Notes: a model not told the origin generated them from the sequence alone. Shown: positions 1 to 5,994, counted from the first letter of the stretch. The stretch is DNA of 6,156 bases from RGIG3102 sp964649845 (GCA_964649845.1 CAZYSS010000097.1:1-6156); one strand, 5' to 3'. Program-made: numbers and translations.

Positions 1-1
1 G

Positions 2-934
2 CCTAAAAACACATATCAGGCACAGAGACGCGGCGGCCGCGGTATCAGCGGTATGACACGCCGTGATGAAGACTATGTGCAGGAACTGTTTATGGGCCGC
101 ACACATAATTACATTATGTTTGCTACAGACAAGGGCCGTGTATACAGACTGAAAGGCTATGAAATCCCAGAGGGTTCAAGACAGGCAAGGGGTATAAACA
201 TTGTAAACCTGCTGCAGCTGCAGCCTGATGAAAAGGTAACAAACGTTATCCCTACAGAAGAAGGCTTTGACGGCAACCTGGTAATGGTTACAAAGGGCGG
301 TATCATCAAACGTACACCTGTGGAAGAATACAAGAATGTGCGTAAATCCGGTCTGATTGCCATTACTCTGGATGAGGGCGACGACCTGGCATGGACAAGG
401 GTGACAAGCGGCGAAGATGAACTGATTGTTGCCACAAAGAACGGCCAGGCAATCAAGTTCAGCGAAAAGGATGTGCGTCTGGTGGGCAGAAGCGCCCGCG
501 GTGTAAAAGCCATTGAGCTGGCTGAAGGCGATATTGTTGTTGGTATGGGCATTGCCAAAGAGGGTAGCAAGCTGCTGACTGTAACCGAAGACGGCAAGGG
601 CAGAAGAACAGATGTGAACGAATACCGTCTGCAGACAAGAGGCGGCAAAGGCGTGCGCAACTTTGACGTGGAAAAAGCAGGCTATGTGGCAGGCGTAAGA
701 ATTGTAAATGATGATGATGACGTAATCATTATTTCAATGAGCGGTATCATTATCCGTATGCACGCCAGCGACATTGCAGTGCAGAGCCGCTATGCCAACG
801 GCGTAAAGGTAATGCGTCTTGATGCTGACGACAAGGCTGTGACATTTGCTGTGACAATGCGAGAAGATGAGGAAGAAAATTCCGAAGCTGAAACAGTGGA
901 AACAGCAGAAGAAACAGTGACAAGTGAAGAATAA
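2..934 (+). CDS. gyrA: DNA gyrase subunit A, C-terminal part (5' end outside window)
   Basis: GyrA forms the A2B2 gyrase with GyrB and introduces negative supercoils using ATP. Only the last 310 residues are visible. The reading frame is open from base 2, so the ATG at 53 is internal, not a start. The canonical GyrA-box QRRGGRG is encoded at 23-43. This motif is needed for wrapping DNA and is what separates GyrA from ParC. Repeated beta-pinwheel blades follow, each ending in a box-like strand (SRQARGINIVNLL, VRKSGLIAITL, GRSARGVKAIEL, LQTRGGKGVRNF, SRYANGVKVMRL). The fourth, QTRGGKG at 632-652, is nearly canonical, as is common in Gram-positive GyrA. The protein ends in an acidic tail rich in Glu, as many GyrA proteins do. 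The breakage-reunion domain with the catalytic Tyr lies upstream of the window. No T-tailed terminator is seen after the stop; a REP palindrome starts 12 nt later. Confidence 0.97.
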   Translation, partial: PKNTYQAQRRGGRGISGMTRRDEDYVQELFMGRTHNYIMFATDKGRVYRLKGYEIPEGSRQARGINIVNLLQLQPDEKVTNVIPTEEGFDGNLVMVTKGGIIKRTPVEEYKNVRKSGLIAITLDEGDDLAWTRVTSGEDELIVATKNGQAIKFSEKDVRLVGRSARGVKAIELAEGDIVVGMGIAKEGSKLLTVTEDGKGRRTDVNEYRLQTRGGKGVRNFDVEKAGYVAGVRIVNDDDDVIIISMSGIIIRMHASDIAVQSRYANGVKVMRLDADDKAVTFAVTMREDEEENSEAETVETAEETVTSEE

Positions 935-945
935 GTATTAAGTAT

Positions 946-972
946 GTAGGGGCTGATGCCTACATCAGCCCG
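946..972 (+). repeat. REP-like palindrome, left member of an inverted pair
   Basis: This is a 27-nt unit that begins GTAGGGG and ends CCCG. It forms a perfect 9-bp hairpin, GGGCTGATG (950-958) with CATCAGCCC (963-971), around the loop CCTA. The same architecture occurs inverted at 1082-1108, where the stem has different bases that still pair. It is followed by eight A residues (974-981), not by T, so it is not a standard plus-strand terminator, although it might still stabilise the gyrA mRNA 3' end. Confidence 0.85.
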
Positions 973-1081
973 CAAAAAAAACGGGTCGATGTGGGCATCT
1001 CCTTTTGCTTGGCCGCGTTTAGTTATGGCGGCCATTCGCACACAGTCGGTGCATAAATGCACCGGACATGGCGAACCGCAA
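973..1081. repeat. REP-pair spacer carrying a 20-nt direct repeat and an 80-nt insert
   Basis: This stretch lies between the two full REP units. Bases 980-999 are identical to 1080-1099, exactly 100 nt apart. Bases 982-999 are therefore the first two thirds of a right-hand REP that lacks its CCCCTAC end. The unique piece at 1000-1079 contains a perfect palindrome, CGGTGCAT (1047-1054) with ATGCACCG (1057-1064), and a second inverted pair, GGCCGC (1011-1016) with GCGGCC (1028-1033). Removing 100 nt would leave a compact inverted pair of 27 + 9 + 27 nt. I infer an insertion or segmental duplication inside an older pair. No credible gene is present here. Confidence 0.75.
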
Positions 1082-1108
1082 CGGGTCGATGTGGGCATCG
1101 ACCCCTAC
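1082..1108 (-). repeat. REP-like palindrome, right member of an inverted pair
   Basis: Read on the minus strand, this 27-nt unit begins GTAGGGG and ends CCCG, like the copy at 946-972. Its hairpin is GGGTCGATG (1083-1091) with CATCGACCC (1096-1104). Compared with the left copy, two adjacent stem positions changed on both arms (CT/AG against TC/GA), so pairing is kept. It lies just upstream of the candidate promoter of the next gene. Confidence 0.85.
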
Positions 1109-1112
1109 GCGT

Positions 1113-1141
1113 TTGTTTATATTTAGTTAAAATATTACTAT
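1113..1141 (+). promoter_or_regulatory. candidate sigma-A promoter for the 1149-2920 gene run
   Basis: TTGTTT (1113-1118) and TACTAT (1136-1141) are separated by 17 nt in an AT-rich stretch immediately after the REP pair. The predicted transcription start falls at about 1148, essentially on the ATG at 1149. The first gene would then be leaderless or would start further in. The -10 match is only 4 of 6, so this is tentative. Confidence 0.35.
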
Positions 1142-1148
1142 TTGTATT

Positions 1149-1394
1149 ATGATTTACTATTTTTACAGTGAAAATGGTGGTCTGAAAGGGCTGCTGAATT
1201 ACAAGAGAATGAAAATCAGCCTGTTTGAAACCAGAGGGCAGGCTGTGGAATACGCCTGCGGAAAACAGGGTGAAAAACCTGTAGGGTATATTTACAGCTG
1301 TACACAGCTGGGCGGGCGGTATTTCAACAACGCCTATAAATCAGAGCATCCCCTGCAGATAACAGGGTGTGAAAAGCTGGAGGATTTGCTATGA
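1149..1394 (+). CDS. small hypothetical protein (81 aa)
   Basis: I do not recognise this family. The ORF encodes a soluble-looking protein of up to 81 residues, with no signal peptide, membrane segment or clear catalytic motif. Its two cysteines (C37 in YACGKQ, C51 in YSCTQL) are spaced too far apart for an obvious metal knuckle. It is probably real because its stop overlaps the HIT start as ATGA (1391-1394), a classic translational-coupling arrangement, and because codon use resembles its neighbours. The start is uncertain. ATG 1149 has no Shine-Dalgarno sequence and would sit at the predicted transcription start. ATG 1209 (residue 21, MKISLFETRG) has only a weak AAGAGA in front and would give 61 residues. 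Confidence 0.6.
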   Translation: MIYYFYSENGGLKGLLNYKRMKISLFETRGQAVEYACGKQGEKPVGYIYSCTQLGGRYFNNAYKSEHPLQITGCEKLEDLL

Positions 1395-1846
1395 GTGAGT
1401 GTATGGTTTGTGACAGGATTGAACTGACAAAGGCAGGGATTAATCCGTATTTTGTGCGCGAGCTGAAAACAGGTTATGTGGTGATAGGGGATTATCAACG
1501 TTTTGAGGGGTACACTGTATTCATCTGCAAGCAGCACGCCAGTGAACTGTTCCAGCTGGAAAATGATTTTAAAATTAAATTTCTGGAAGAAATGAGCCTG
1601 GTGGCACAGGCGGTATACAACGCATTCCCTTGTGACAAAATCCATTATGAATTGCTGGGTGTGGCTGGCGGGGTGCATATGCACTGGCATATTTTCCCCC
1701 GCCGCGCCGGAGACAGCCCTGTGAAAGGCCCTGTGTGGAAGCTGCCCAAGGAGGAGATGTACAGCGAAAAGTACAAACCGACACCAGAACGATTGGAAGA
1801 ATTGAAGGTAAGGCTGGGTTCGGAAATAGGTAAAGTGATAAAATAA
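1391..1846 (+). CDS. HIT-family nucleotide-binding protein
   Basis: This is a complete 151-residue histidine-triad protein. The signature H-x-H-x-H-x-x is visible as HMHWHIF at residues 96-102. In HIT enzymes the middle histidine attacks the alpha-phosphate of nucleotide substrates such as Ap4A-type dinucleotides or AMP conjugates. Near the N-terminus C4 and C7 form a CxxC pair; together with H49 (KQHASEL) and the triad region they could form the zinc site seen in many HIT proteins. The segment NPYFVRELKTGYVVIGDYQRF matches the usual N-terminal strand pattern. The ribosome binding site GGAGG (1379-1383) lies 7 nt before the ATG. The start overlaps the upstream stop as ATGA, and the stop overlaps the downstream RAYT start as TAATG. 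The substrate cannot be told from sequence, and no specific gene name is justified. Confidence 0.93.
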   Translation: MSECMVCDRIELTKAGINPYFVRELKTGYVVIGDYQRFEGYTVFICKQHASELFQLENDFKIKFLEEMSLVAQAVYNAFPCDKIHYELLGVAGGVHMHWHIFPRRAGDSPVKGPVWKLPKEEMYSEKYKPTPERLEELKVRLGSEIGKVIK

Positions 1847-1962
1847 TGAATTTACCAAGGAGAAAAAAATTAAGGTTGGAAAGCTGGAATTATGATAGTG
1901 AAGGCTTTTATTTCATAACTATATGTGTGAAAGACAGAAAGTGTTTATTGAGCACAATCTGC

Positions 1963-1988
1963 GTAGGGGCGACGACCCCGGCGCCCCG
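1963..1988 (+). repeat. REP-like palindrome inside the RAYT gene (26 nt, one base short)
   Basis: The unit begins GTAGGGG and ends CCCCG. It can form GGGGCG (1966-1971) paired with CGCCCC (1982-1987). It lies at the same codon position as the copy at 6121-6147. It has a run of four G (1966-1969) where that copy has five, and the missing base produces the RAYT frameshift. Confidence 0.8.
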
Positions 1989-2125
1989 TATGTGAATTTA
2001 ACAAAATGTGGACATATTGTGGATGAAAATATTATAATAATGAATGGTATTTACGAAAATCTGAAAGTTACAGATTATATGATTATGCCGAATCATATTC
2101 ATCTTATAATCCGTATAAATAATAA

Positions 2126-2152
2126 CGGGCGGTCGAGGTCGCTCGCCCCTAC
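2126..2152 (-). repeat. REP-like palindrome inside the RAYT gene, inverted
   Basis: On the minus strand this is again a 27-nt unit, GTAGGGG to CCCG, with a 5-bp stem GGGCG/CGCCC (2127-2131 with 2144-2148). On the coding strand it is read as GRSRSLAPT, just after the HUH motif, and does not disturb the frame. It faces the copy at 1963-1988, so the two form an inverted pair within the gene. Confidence 0.75.
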
Positions 2153-2356
2153 GTGGAGAAATTCCACAATTCCGCAGTATATTTCTGCATTGAAAAGATT
2201 TTGTAATAAAGAATATGAGGTAAACATCTGGCAGCGTTCCTATTATGACCATATTATCCGCAGTGAAGCTGAAGCTGATTATATTGAAAAGCTGAACTAT
2301 ATTATGACTAACCCTGCAAAATGGGCTGATGATGAATATTATTAAAAAGTGAGATT

Positions 2357-2920
2357 ATGAAACTGATTTATAAAGGAAAATTCAACGGGGACGTAAACAT
2401 CATTCCCCACGGGGAACACAAACCCGGGGCGGTGAAATTCCGCGAGCCGGAAGACCCTAAAAAACTGTGGCTGATTGCCAATGGCATTGCAATTGTAATT
2501 GTTATTGTTACAATGGCAGGTGTTTTTATCAGGGCAGGTGTACAGAGCTACAATCCTTTTGGCGCATTGTGTTCACTGTTGACGCTGTTCCCACACGAAA
2601 TACTGCACGCCATATGTATGAAAGATGAGGTGTACCTGTACACCAATCTGAAAGATGGTATGCTGTTTGTGATAGGGCCGGAAGATATGAGCAAGTCCAG
2701 GTTTGTGTTTATGAGTATGCTGCCAAATATGGTGTTTGGATTTATCCCTTACATACTGTTTATGATTAATCCGCGGTGGACATTTATGGGCAGTATGGGT
2801 GCACTGTGTATATCAATGGGTGCAGGAGACTATCTGAATGTGTTTAATGCACTGACACAGATGCCAAAGGGCGCAAGAACATATATCCACGGCTTTAATT
2901 CCTGGTGGTATATGCCGTAA
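2357..2920 (+). CDS. DUF3267-type putative membrane zincin peptidase
   Basis: This is a 187-residue membrane protein. Hydrophobic segments lie at about 37-58, 68-88, 117-137 and 143-163. The second contains HEILH (residues 80-84), an HExxH zinc-peptidase motif preceded by LFP. A possible third ligand is D158 in GAGDYLNVFNAL, in a late hydrophobic segment, resembling the layout of M50-like intramembrane metalloproteases. These points and the length fit the DUF3267 family, whose members are annotated as putative zincins without a known substrate. Proteolytic activity is inferred, not shown. The start ATG lies 11 nt after the RAYT stop, with only a weak AGTGAG-like ribosome binding site. It is probably expressed with the upstream HIT gene by read-through, and a strong hairpin terminator follows its stop directly. 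Confidence 0.75.
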   Translation: MKLIYKGKFNGDVNIIPHGEHKPGAVKFREPEDPKKLWLIANGIAIVIVIVTMAGVFIRAGVQSYNPFGALCSLLTLFPHEILHAICMKDEVYLYTNLKDGMLFVIGPEDMSKSRFVFMSMLPNMVFGFIPYILFMINPRWTFMGSMGALCISMGAGDYLNVFNALTQMPKGARTYIHGFNSWWYMP

Positions 2921-2923
2921 GTA

Positions 2924-2956
2924 AAAAGACAGGCCGTTGCCTGTCTTTTAGTTTTT
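2924..2956. terminator. bidirectional Rho-independent terminator
   Basis: A perfect 11-bp stem, AAAAGACAGGC (2924-2934) with GCCTGTCTTTT (2939-2949), has a CGTT loop and is followed by AGTTTTT. On the minus strand the same stem is followed by a T-rich tail as well. It lies between the convergent stops at 2920 and 2962, so it most likely terminates both the DUF3267-type gene and the minus-strand secreted-protein gene. Confidence 0.9.
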
Positions 2957-2961
2957 CATAT

Positions 2962-4368
2962 TTATCTTATAGCTTTTCTGTTAATAAAATCATAACCAAT
3001 TACTGAAATCAGTGCAGTTACTATGACCAAAGACCAGACTATTCCATTATAAATACTGGTCTGTTTTTCTTTTGCAGGGGTTTCTGATGAGCACAGGGTA
3101 AATTCCAGTTCGGTATCAGGTAGAGTTGGTGATGTGTAGGTATAGCCTGTTTCTGTTTTTTCAAACCCCTGTATGGAATTTTCCAGCATATAAAACGGGG
3201 TATTGATGTTTATTTCCACAGGCCCGAAGTCTGCCCAGCTTTGTGCAGGGGACAGCAGATATGTGTAATCAAAGGTGTCCGGCTCCATATACATATTGAT
3301 TGCTGGGAACAGGGGAGCGCTGACTGTGTTTGTCACAAACCGGCCTGCAGGAACCGTAATGTCATAAACATACCAGCACATAATGTAATTGAAATTATAG
3401 TTATTTATATCAACTATTTCCAATGAAGTGTAATAGTCTTTTGATTTTACCATATCAACAATATAGAAATTGTACATATCCACTTCAGACATGGCAGGGG
3501 CGTTGGTGCACAGGGCAAATTTTTCTTTCAGCAGCTGCAGGAGTGTGGTTTCCTGTGAGGAAACAATATTTATATTGCCATCTATGGTTTTTGCAGTGTC
3601 TGAACCGTTTTCATAAATCTGCCACTGGGGCATATTTTCCAGCTTGCCGCCTATGGAATAAAGGGCGATTTCTTCATTTTCTTCGTAGCCGGCGGAAATT
3701 TTTGCCTTGCCTTCTGAATCCCACTGGTAAGAGGATATATTTTCAAAATAAATTTTTATACCCGGATTTGTGGCAGGGTCCCACACAAAGCCTATATCAG
3801 CGGCAGGGTAGGCATCCTGGTCCACGCCGCTGGCTGTTATAACATATTTTGTCACAGGCATTTCCGGATAGAAAAATTCATCTTCCATAAAGCTTTCGGT
3901 CAGCTTTGGCAATTCTGCTGTGTAATCAAATTCAGAGCCGTACGGAAAATATGTATAACGTATTTCAGAAGCAATTTCACCGTCATTCACCTTTATTCCA
4001 TTGTGGCTGTTTTCAAAAATATAATTTCTGCTGTCATAACCCAGATAGTCAGGCATAGTGCCTATTGGAAAGGCCAGTGTGGCGGTAATGTCGTAATTTT
4101 CAGGATTTCTGAAAGTGTAATGGGCTGTAAAGGAAGAATTGTAGTCTGCCAGTTCTGCTGTGCCGTAATAATAATCCTGTGGCAGAGCGAAAATATCAAA
4201 GGTGAGAGTTTCCCTGTCTACCACCAGAGGACAGTCCGGGGTGGTGATTATTGCACCCGTGGAGTCAGCACCCAGCCAGGAGCTGGGACCTGAATTGGCA
4301 GATACTGTTACCGCCATAAGGCTGAATATAAGGGTGGCAACAAACAAGATTTCAATAAATTTTTTCAT
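2962..4368 (-). CDS. Sec-exported, C-terminally anchored surface protein of unknown function
   Basis: The 468-residue product starts with a classical signal peptide: MKK, then a hydrophobic core, then VSA at residues 22-24, with likely cleavage before NSGPSSW. A single C-terminal hydrophobic helix at about 439-459 (IYNGIVWSLV through DFINRKAIR) is followed by a short basic tail, predicting an outside ectodomain anchored in the membrane. There is no LPxTG signal. The ectodomain is rich in Tyr, Asn, Asp and Thr and looks beta-rich. Its N-terminal motifs (GPSSWLGADSTGAI, CPLVVDRETLTFDI, HYTFRNPENYDITATLAFPIG) resemble unnamed clostridial exported proteins, from memory only. I see no catalytic motif. 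The ribosome binding site AGAGGTGAT lies at 4373-4381 on the minus strand. A TATTAT (4396-4401) could be a -10 box but has no good -35. The gene is monocistronic and divergent from mnmE. Confidence 0.85.
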   Translation of the reverse strand: MKKFIEILFVATLIFSLMAVTVSANSGPSSWLGADSTGAIITTPDCPLVVDRETLTFDIFALPQDYYYGTAELADYNSSFTAHYTFRNPENYDITATLAFPIGTMPDYLGYDSRNYIFENSHNGIKVNDGEIASEIRYTYFPYGSEFDYTAELPKLTESFMEDEFFYPEMPVTKYVITASGVDQDAYPAADIGFVWDPATNPGIKIYFENISSYQWDSEGKAKISAGYEENEEIALYSIGGKLENMPQWQIYENGSDTAKTIDGNINIVSSQETTLLQLLKEKFALCTNAPAMSEVDMYNFYIVDMVKSKDYYTSLEIVDINNYNFNYIMCWYVYDITVPAGRFVTNTVSAPLFPAINMYMEPDTFDYTYLLSPAQSWADFGPVEININTPFYMLENSIQGFEKTETGYTYTSPTLPDTELEFTLCSSETPAKEKQTSIYNGIVWSLVIVTALISVIGYDFINRKAIR

Positions 4369-4480
4369 ATAATCACCTCTTGCTTTAAATATAACATAAT
4401 ATGGAAGAAAATTTGATTAAGAAATTATTAAAAAACAGAAACAAAAGGGTTACGGAAAGTGGGGGAGATACCCACAGTCT

Positions 4481-4505
4481 GTAGGGGGAGGCATTTCGCT
4501 TCCCG
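4481..4505 (+). repeat. degenerate REP-like palindrome upstream of mnmE
   Basis: This 25-nt unit begins GTAGGGG and ends CCCG, two bases shorter than the others. It can form a 7-bp stem, GGGAGGC with GCTTCCC, including one G-T pair. A small neighbouring inverted repeat, GTGGG (4459-4463) with CCCAC (4471-4475), precedes it. It lies about 50 nt before the mnmE -35 box in the divergent intergenic region, which holds no further gene, RNA or riboswitch that I can recognise. Confidence 0.6.
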
Positions 4506-4552
4506 CACAAGGAGATAACATATAATTTACCTTTATATCTCTGATTTTCCTA

Positions 4553-4581
4553 TTGTTCAAAGCTATAAATTATGATAAAAT
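4553..4581 (+). promoter_or_regulatory. sigma-A promoter of mnmE
   Basis: TTGTTC (4553-4558) and TAAAAT (4576-4581) are separated by 17 nt, with an extended -10 TG at 4573-4574. The start of transcription would be near 4588, giving a leader of about 30 nt that contains the AAGGAG ribosome binding site (4605-4610), 7 nt before the ATG. Confidence 0.65.
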
Positions 4582-4617
4582 GATAAGTTAGAAAAGTATG
4601 TAATAAGGAGAGGGAAA

Positions 4618-5985
4618 ATGAGTAACTGTATTGCCGCAATGGCTACAGCACCGGGCAAAGCCAGCCTGTGCAGCATAAGAATTTCAGGGGACAATGCCTT
4701 TGAGATTGCCGCAAAGGTTTTTGTGCCTGCTGACAAAAAGAAAAATGTGATGGACGCCAAGGGCTACACAGCCATGTATGGCTCTTTTTACAGAAAAGGC
4801 GTGTCCATAGATGATGCTGTGGCACTGTTTTTCCGTGCTCCGAGAAGCTACACCGGGGAAAATGTGGTGGAAATAAGCTGTCACGGCGGCAGTGCCGTGG
4901 CAGACCAGCTGCTGAAAGCCTGCTATGAGGCAGGTGCAGCCCCTGCAGGTGCAGGTGAGTTTACAAAACGTGCTTTTCTCAACGGTAAAATGAGCATCAC
5001 ACAGGCAGAGGCTGTAATGGAAATGATTAACGCCACCAACAGCCAGACACTCAATGCCGCCAAAAGTGCGCTGGAGGGTCATCTGTACAAACGTGCAGCA
5101 AAAATAAGGGATGATTTACTTGTACTGGTAGGGCATATTTCTGCCTATACAGATTATCCTGAAGAAGCTGTGGAAGATGTAACCGATGATGAAGTGAGAG
5201 AAATTCTGCTGAATGCCCAAAGCAGTCTGAAAAAACTGCTGGACGGCTATGACAATGGTGCAAAAATCAAACAGGGTGTGCACACAGCCATTGTGGGCAA
5301 GCCAAATGTTGGTAAATCCACACTGTTAAATGCATTGAGTGGCTTTGAAAAAGCTATTGTTACACCTATTGCCGGGACAACCCGTGACGTGGTTGAGCAG
5401 GAGGTTATCCTGGGCGGTGTGAACCTTATTCTGCAGGATACAGCAGGTATCCGTGCAACAGATGATGAGGTTGAAGCTATTGGTATTCAGCGTTCACTGG
5501 ACAGACTGCAGGGGGCAAACCTGGTGTTCTGCGTATTTGATGGCAGCAGGGAAACTTCACAGGATGATATTGAGCTGGCTGCAAAATGCAAGGGGCTGAA
5601 CAGCATTGCAATAATCAATAAACAGGACCTGGAACAGAAGTTTGATGTGTCCGCCGTTGAAGAAAATTTCAAAAAGGTACTGTATATCACAGCAAAAGAC
5701 TTCTATATGTCAAAGGAATTTGAAAATGATGTAATGGAAGTGCTGGGAGTGGCTGACATTGATGTGACAACAGGTGCAATTGTCAACGAAAGACAGTACG
5801 AAGCTGTGAGAACAGCATACAATTCCATAACAGACGCATACAACACATTTGAAATGGGATACAGCCTTGATATTATAGGCGTGTGCGTTGATGAAGCCTT
5901 GTACGCCGTATACGGACTGACAGGGGAAAATGTTTCCGATGAGGTTGTGAACGAGGTGTTCAGCAAGTTCTGCGTTGGGAAATAG
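4618..5985 (+). CDS. mnmE: tRNA uridine-5-carboxymethylaminomethyl(34) synthesis GTPase MnmE
   Basis: MnmE works with MnmG to install the carboxymethylaminomethyl group on wobble uridine 34 of certain tRNAs, using a methylene-tetrahydrofolate carbon unit, and must hydrolyse GTP. The gene is complete at 455 residues, the usual length. The N-terminal folate-binding domain starts IAAMATAPGKASLCSIRISG and continues with ENVVEISCHGG and RAFLNGKMSITQAEA. The G domain sits within the helical domain and shows G1 GKPNVGKST (227-235), K-loop/G2 AGTTRD (252-257), G3 DTAG (274-277) and G4 NKQD (334-337). E286 (DEVEAIGIQR) matches the catalytic Glu of the family. The C-terminus FCVGK keeps the conserved Cys (C452; FCIGK is usual). 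AAGGAG precedes the ATG by 7 nt. Its usual downstream partner mnmG is not in view because a RAYT gene follows immediately. Confidence 0.98.
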   Translation: MSNCIAAMATAPGKASLCSIRISGDNAFEIAAKVFVPADKKKNVMDAKGYTAMYGSFYRKGVSIDDAVALFFRAPRSYTGENVVEISCHGGSAVADQLLKACYEAGAAPAGAGEFTKRAFLNGKMSITQAEAVMEMINATNSQTLNAAKSALEGHLYKRAAKIRDDLLVLVGHISAYTDYPEEAVEDVTDDEVREILLNAQSSLKKLLDGYDNGAKIKQGVHTAIVGKPNVGKSTLLNALSGFEKAIVTPIAGTTRDVVEQEVILGGVNLILQDTAGIRATDDEVEAIGIQRSLDRLQGANLVFCVFDGSRETSQDDIELAAKCKGLNSIAIINKQDLEQKFDVSAVEENFKKVLYITAKDFYMSKEFENDVMEVLGVADIDVTTGAIVNERQYEAVRTAYNSITDAYNTFEMGYSLDIIGVCVDEALYAVYGLTGENVSDEVVNEVFSKFCVGK

Positions 5986-5994
5986 GAATTTATT

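Larger units (their letters stand above)
1846..2345 (+). pseudogene. REP-associated tyrosine transposase (RAYT, IS200-like Y1 family), frameshifted
   Basis: RAYTs are single-copy relatives of IS200/IS605 transposases that nick and join single-stranded REP palindromes. The reading begins at ATG 1846 (MNLPRRKKLRLESWNY, then YFITIC) and runs into TGA at 1993-1995 after 49 codons. The rest is intact one frame away and ends at 2345. It carries the HUH motif PNHIHLII (first His codon at 2094), the segment WQRSYYDHIIR, and YIMTNPAKW near the C-terminus. The likely nucleophilic Tyr is the one in LNYIMTNP (codon 2298). The ATG at 1923 is therefore not the natural start. The frame break falls in an embedded REP palindrome (1963-1988), which is 26 nt here but 27 nt in the paralogue at 5995. 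A second, inverted REP (2126-2152) is read in frame. The gene overlaps the HIT stop by one base and has only a weak own ribosome binding site. A sequencing error in the G-run, or tolerated slippage, cannot be excluded. Confidence 0.88.

Noticed and set aside
946..981. Rho-independent terminator for gyrA
   Set aside because: The hairpin is strong, but it is followed by eight A, not T, on the plus strand, and it matches the REP unit found elsewhere in the window.
790..1098. Minus-strand ORF of 102 codons across the end of gyrA and the REP region
   Set aside because: It is antisense to gyrA and to the palindromes, with low-complexity composition and no ribosome binding site; it is a by-product of REP sequence and gyrA codon bias.
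946..1108. CRISPR array
   Set aside because: Repeats are inverted palindromes of 27 nt with different stem sequences and no regularly spaced direct repeats or unique spacers.
1334..1858. Minus-strand ORF of 174 codons opposite the HIT gene
   Set aside because: The plus strand encodes a clear HIT protein with the triad motif, so the reverse frame is a shadow.
1963..1995. Programmed ribosomal frameshifting in the RAYT, as in some insertion sequences
   Set aside because: There is no classic slippery heptamer of the A-rich type, and the paralogue is in frame without any shift, so a simple one-base loss is the plainer explanation. I cannot exclude it completely.
1923..2345. Treating the ORF from ATG 1923 as a complete 140-residue transposase
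   Set aside because: Residues 1 to about 16 of that frame do not match the RAYT N-terminus, whereas the frame from 1846 does, up to the embedded REP. The 1923 ATG is only the first Met in the shifted frame.
3241..4293. Three plus-strand ORFs opposite the surface-protein gene
   Set aside because: They lie entirely antisense to a long, well-formed coding region with signal peptide and ribosome binding site, and their products look like noise.
4369..4617. Riboswitch or small RNA upstream of mnmE
   Set aside because: The predicted mnmE leader is only about 30 nt, too short for a riboswitch; the hairpins present fit a REP remnant, and no T-tailed terminator is visible.
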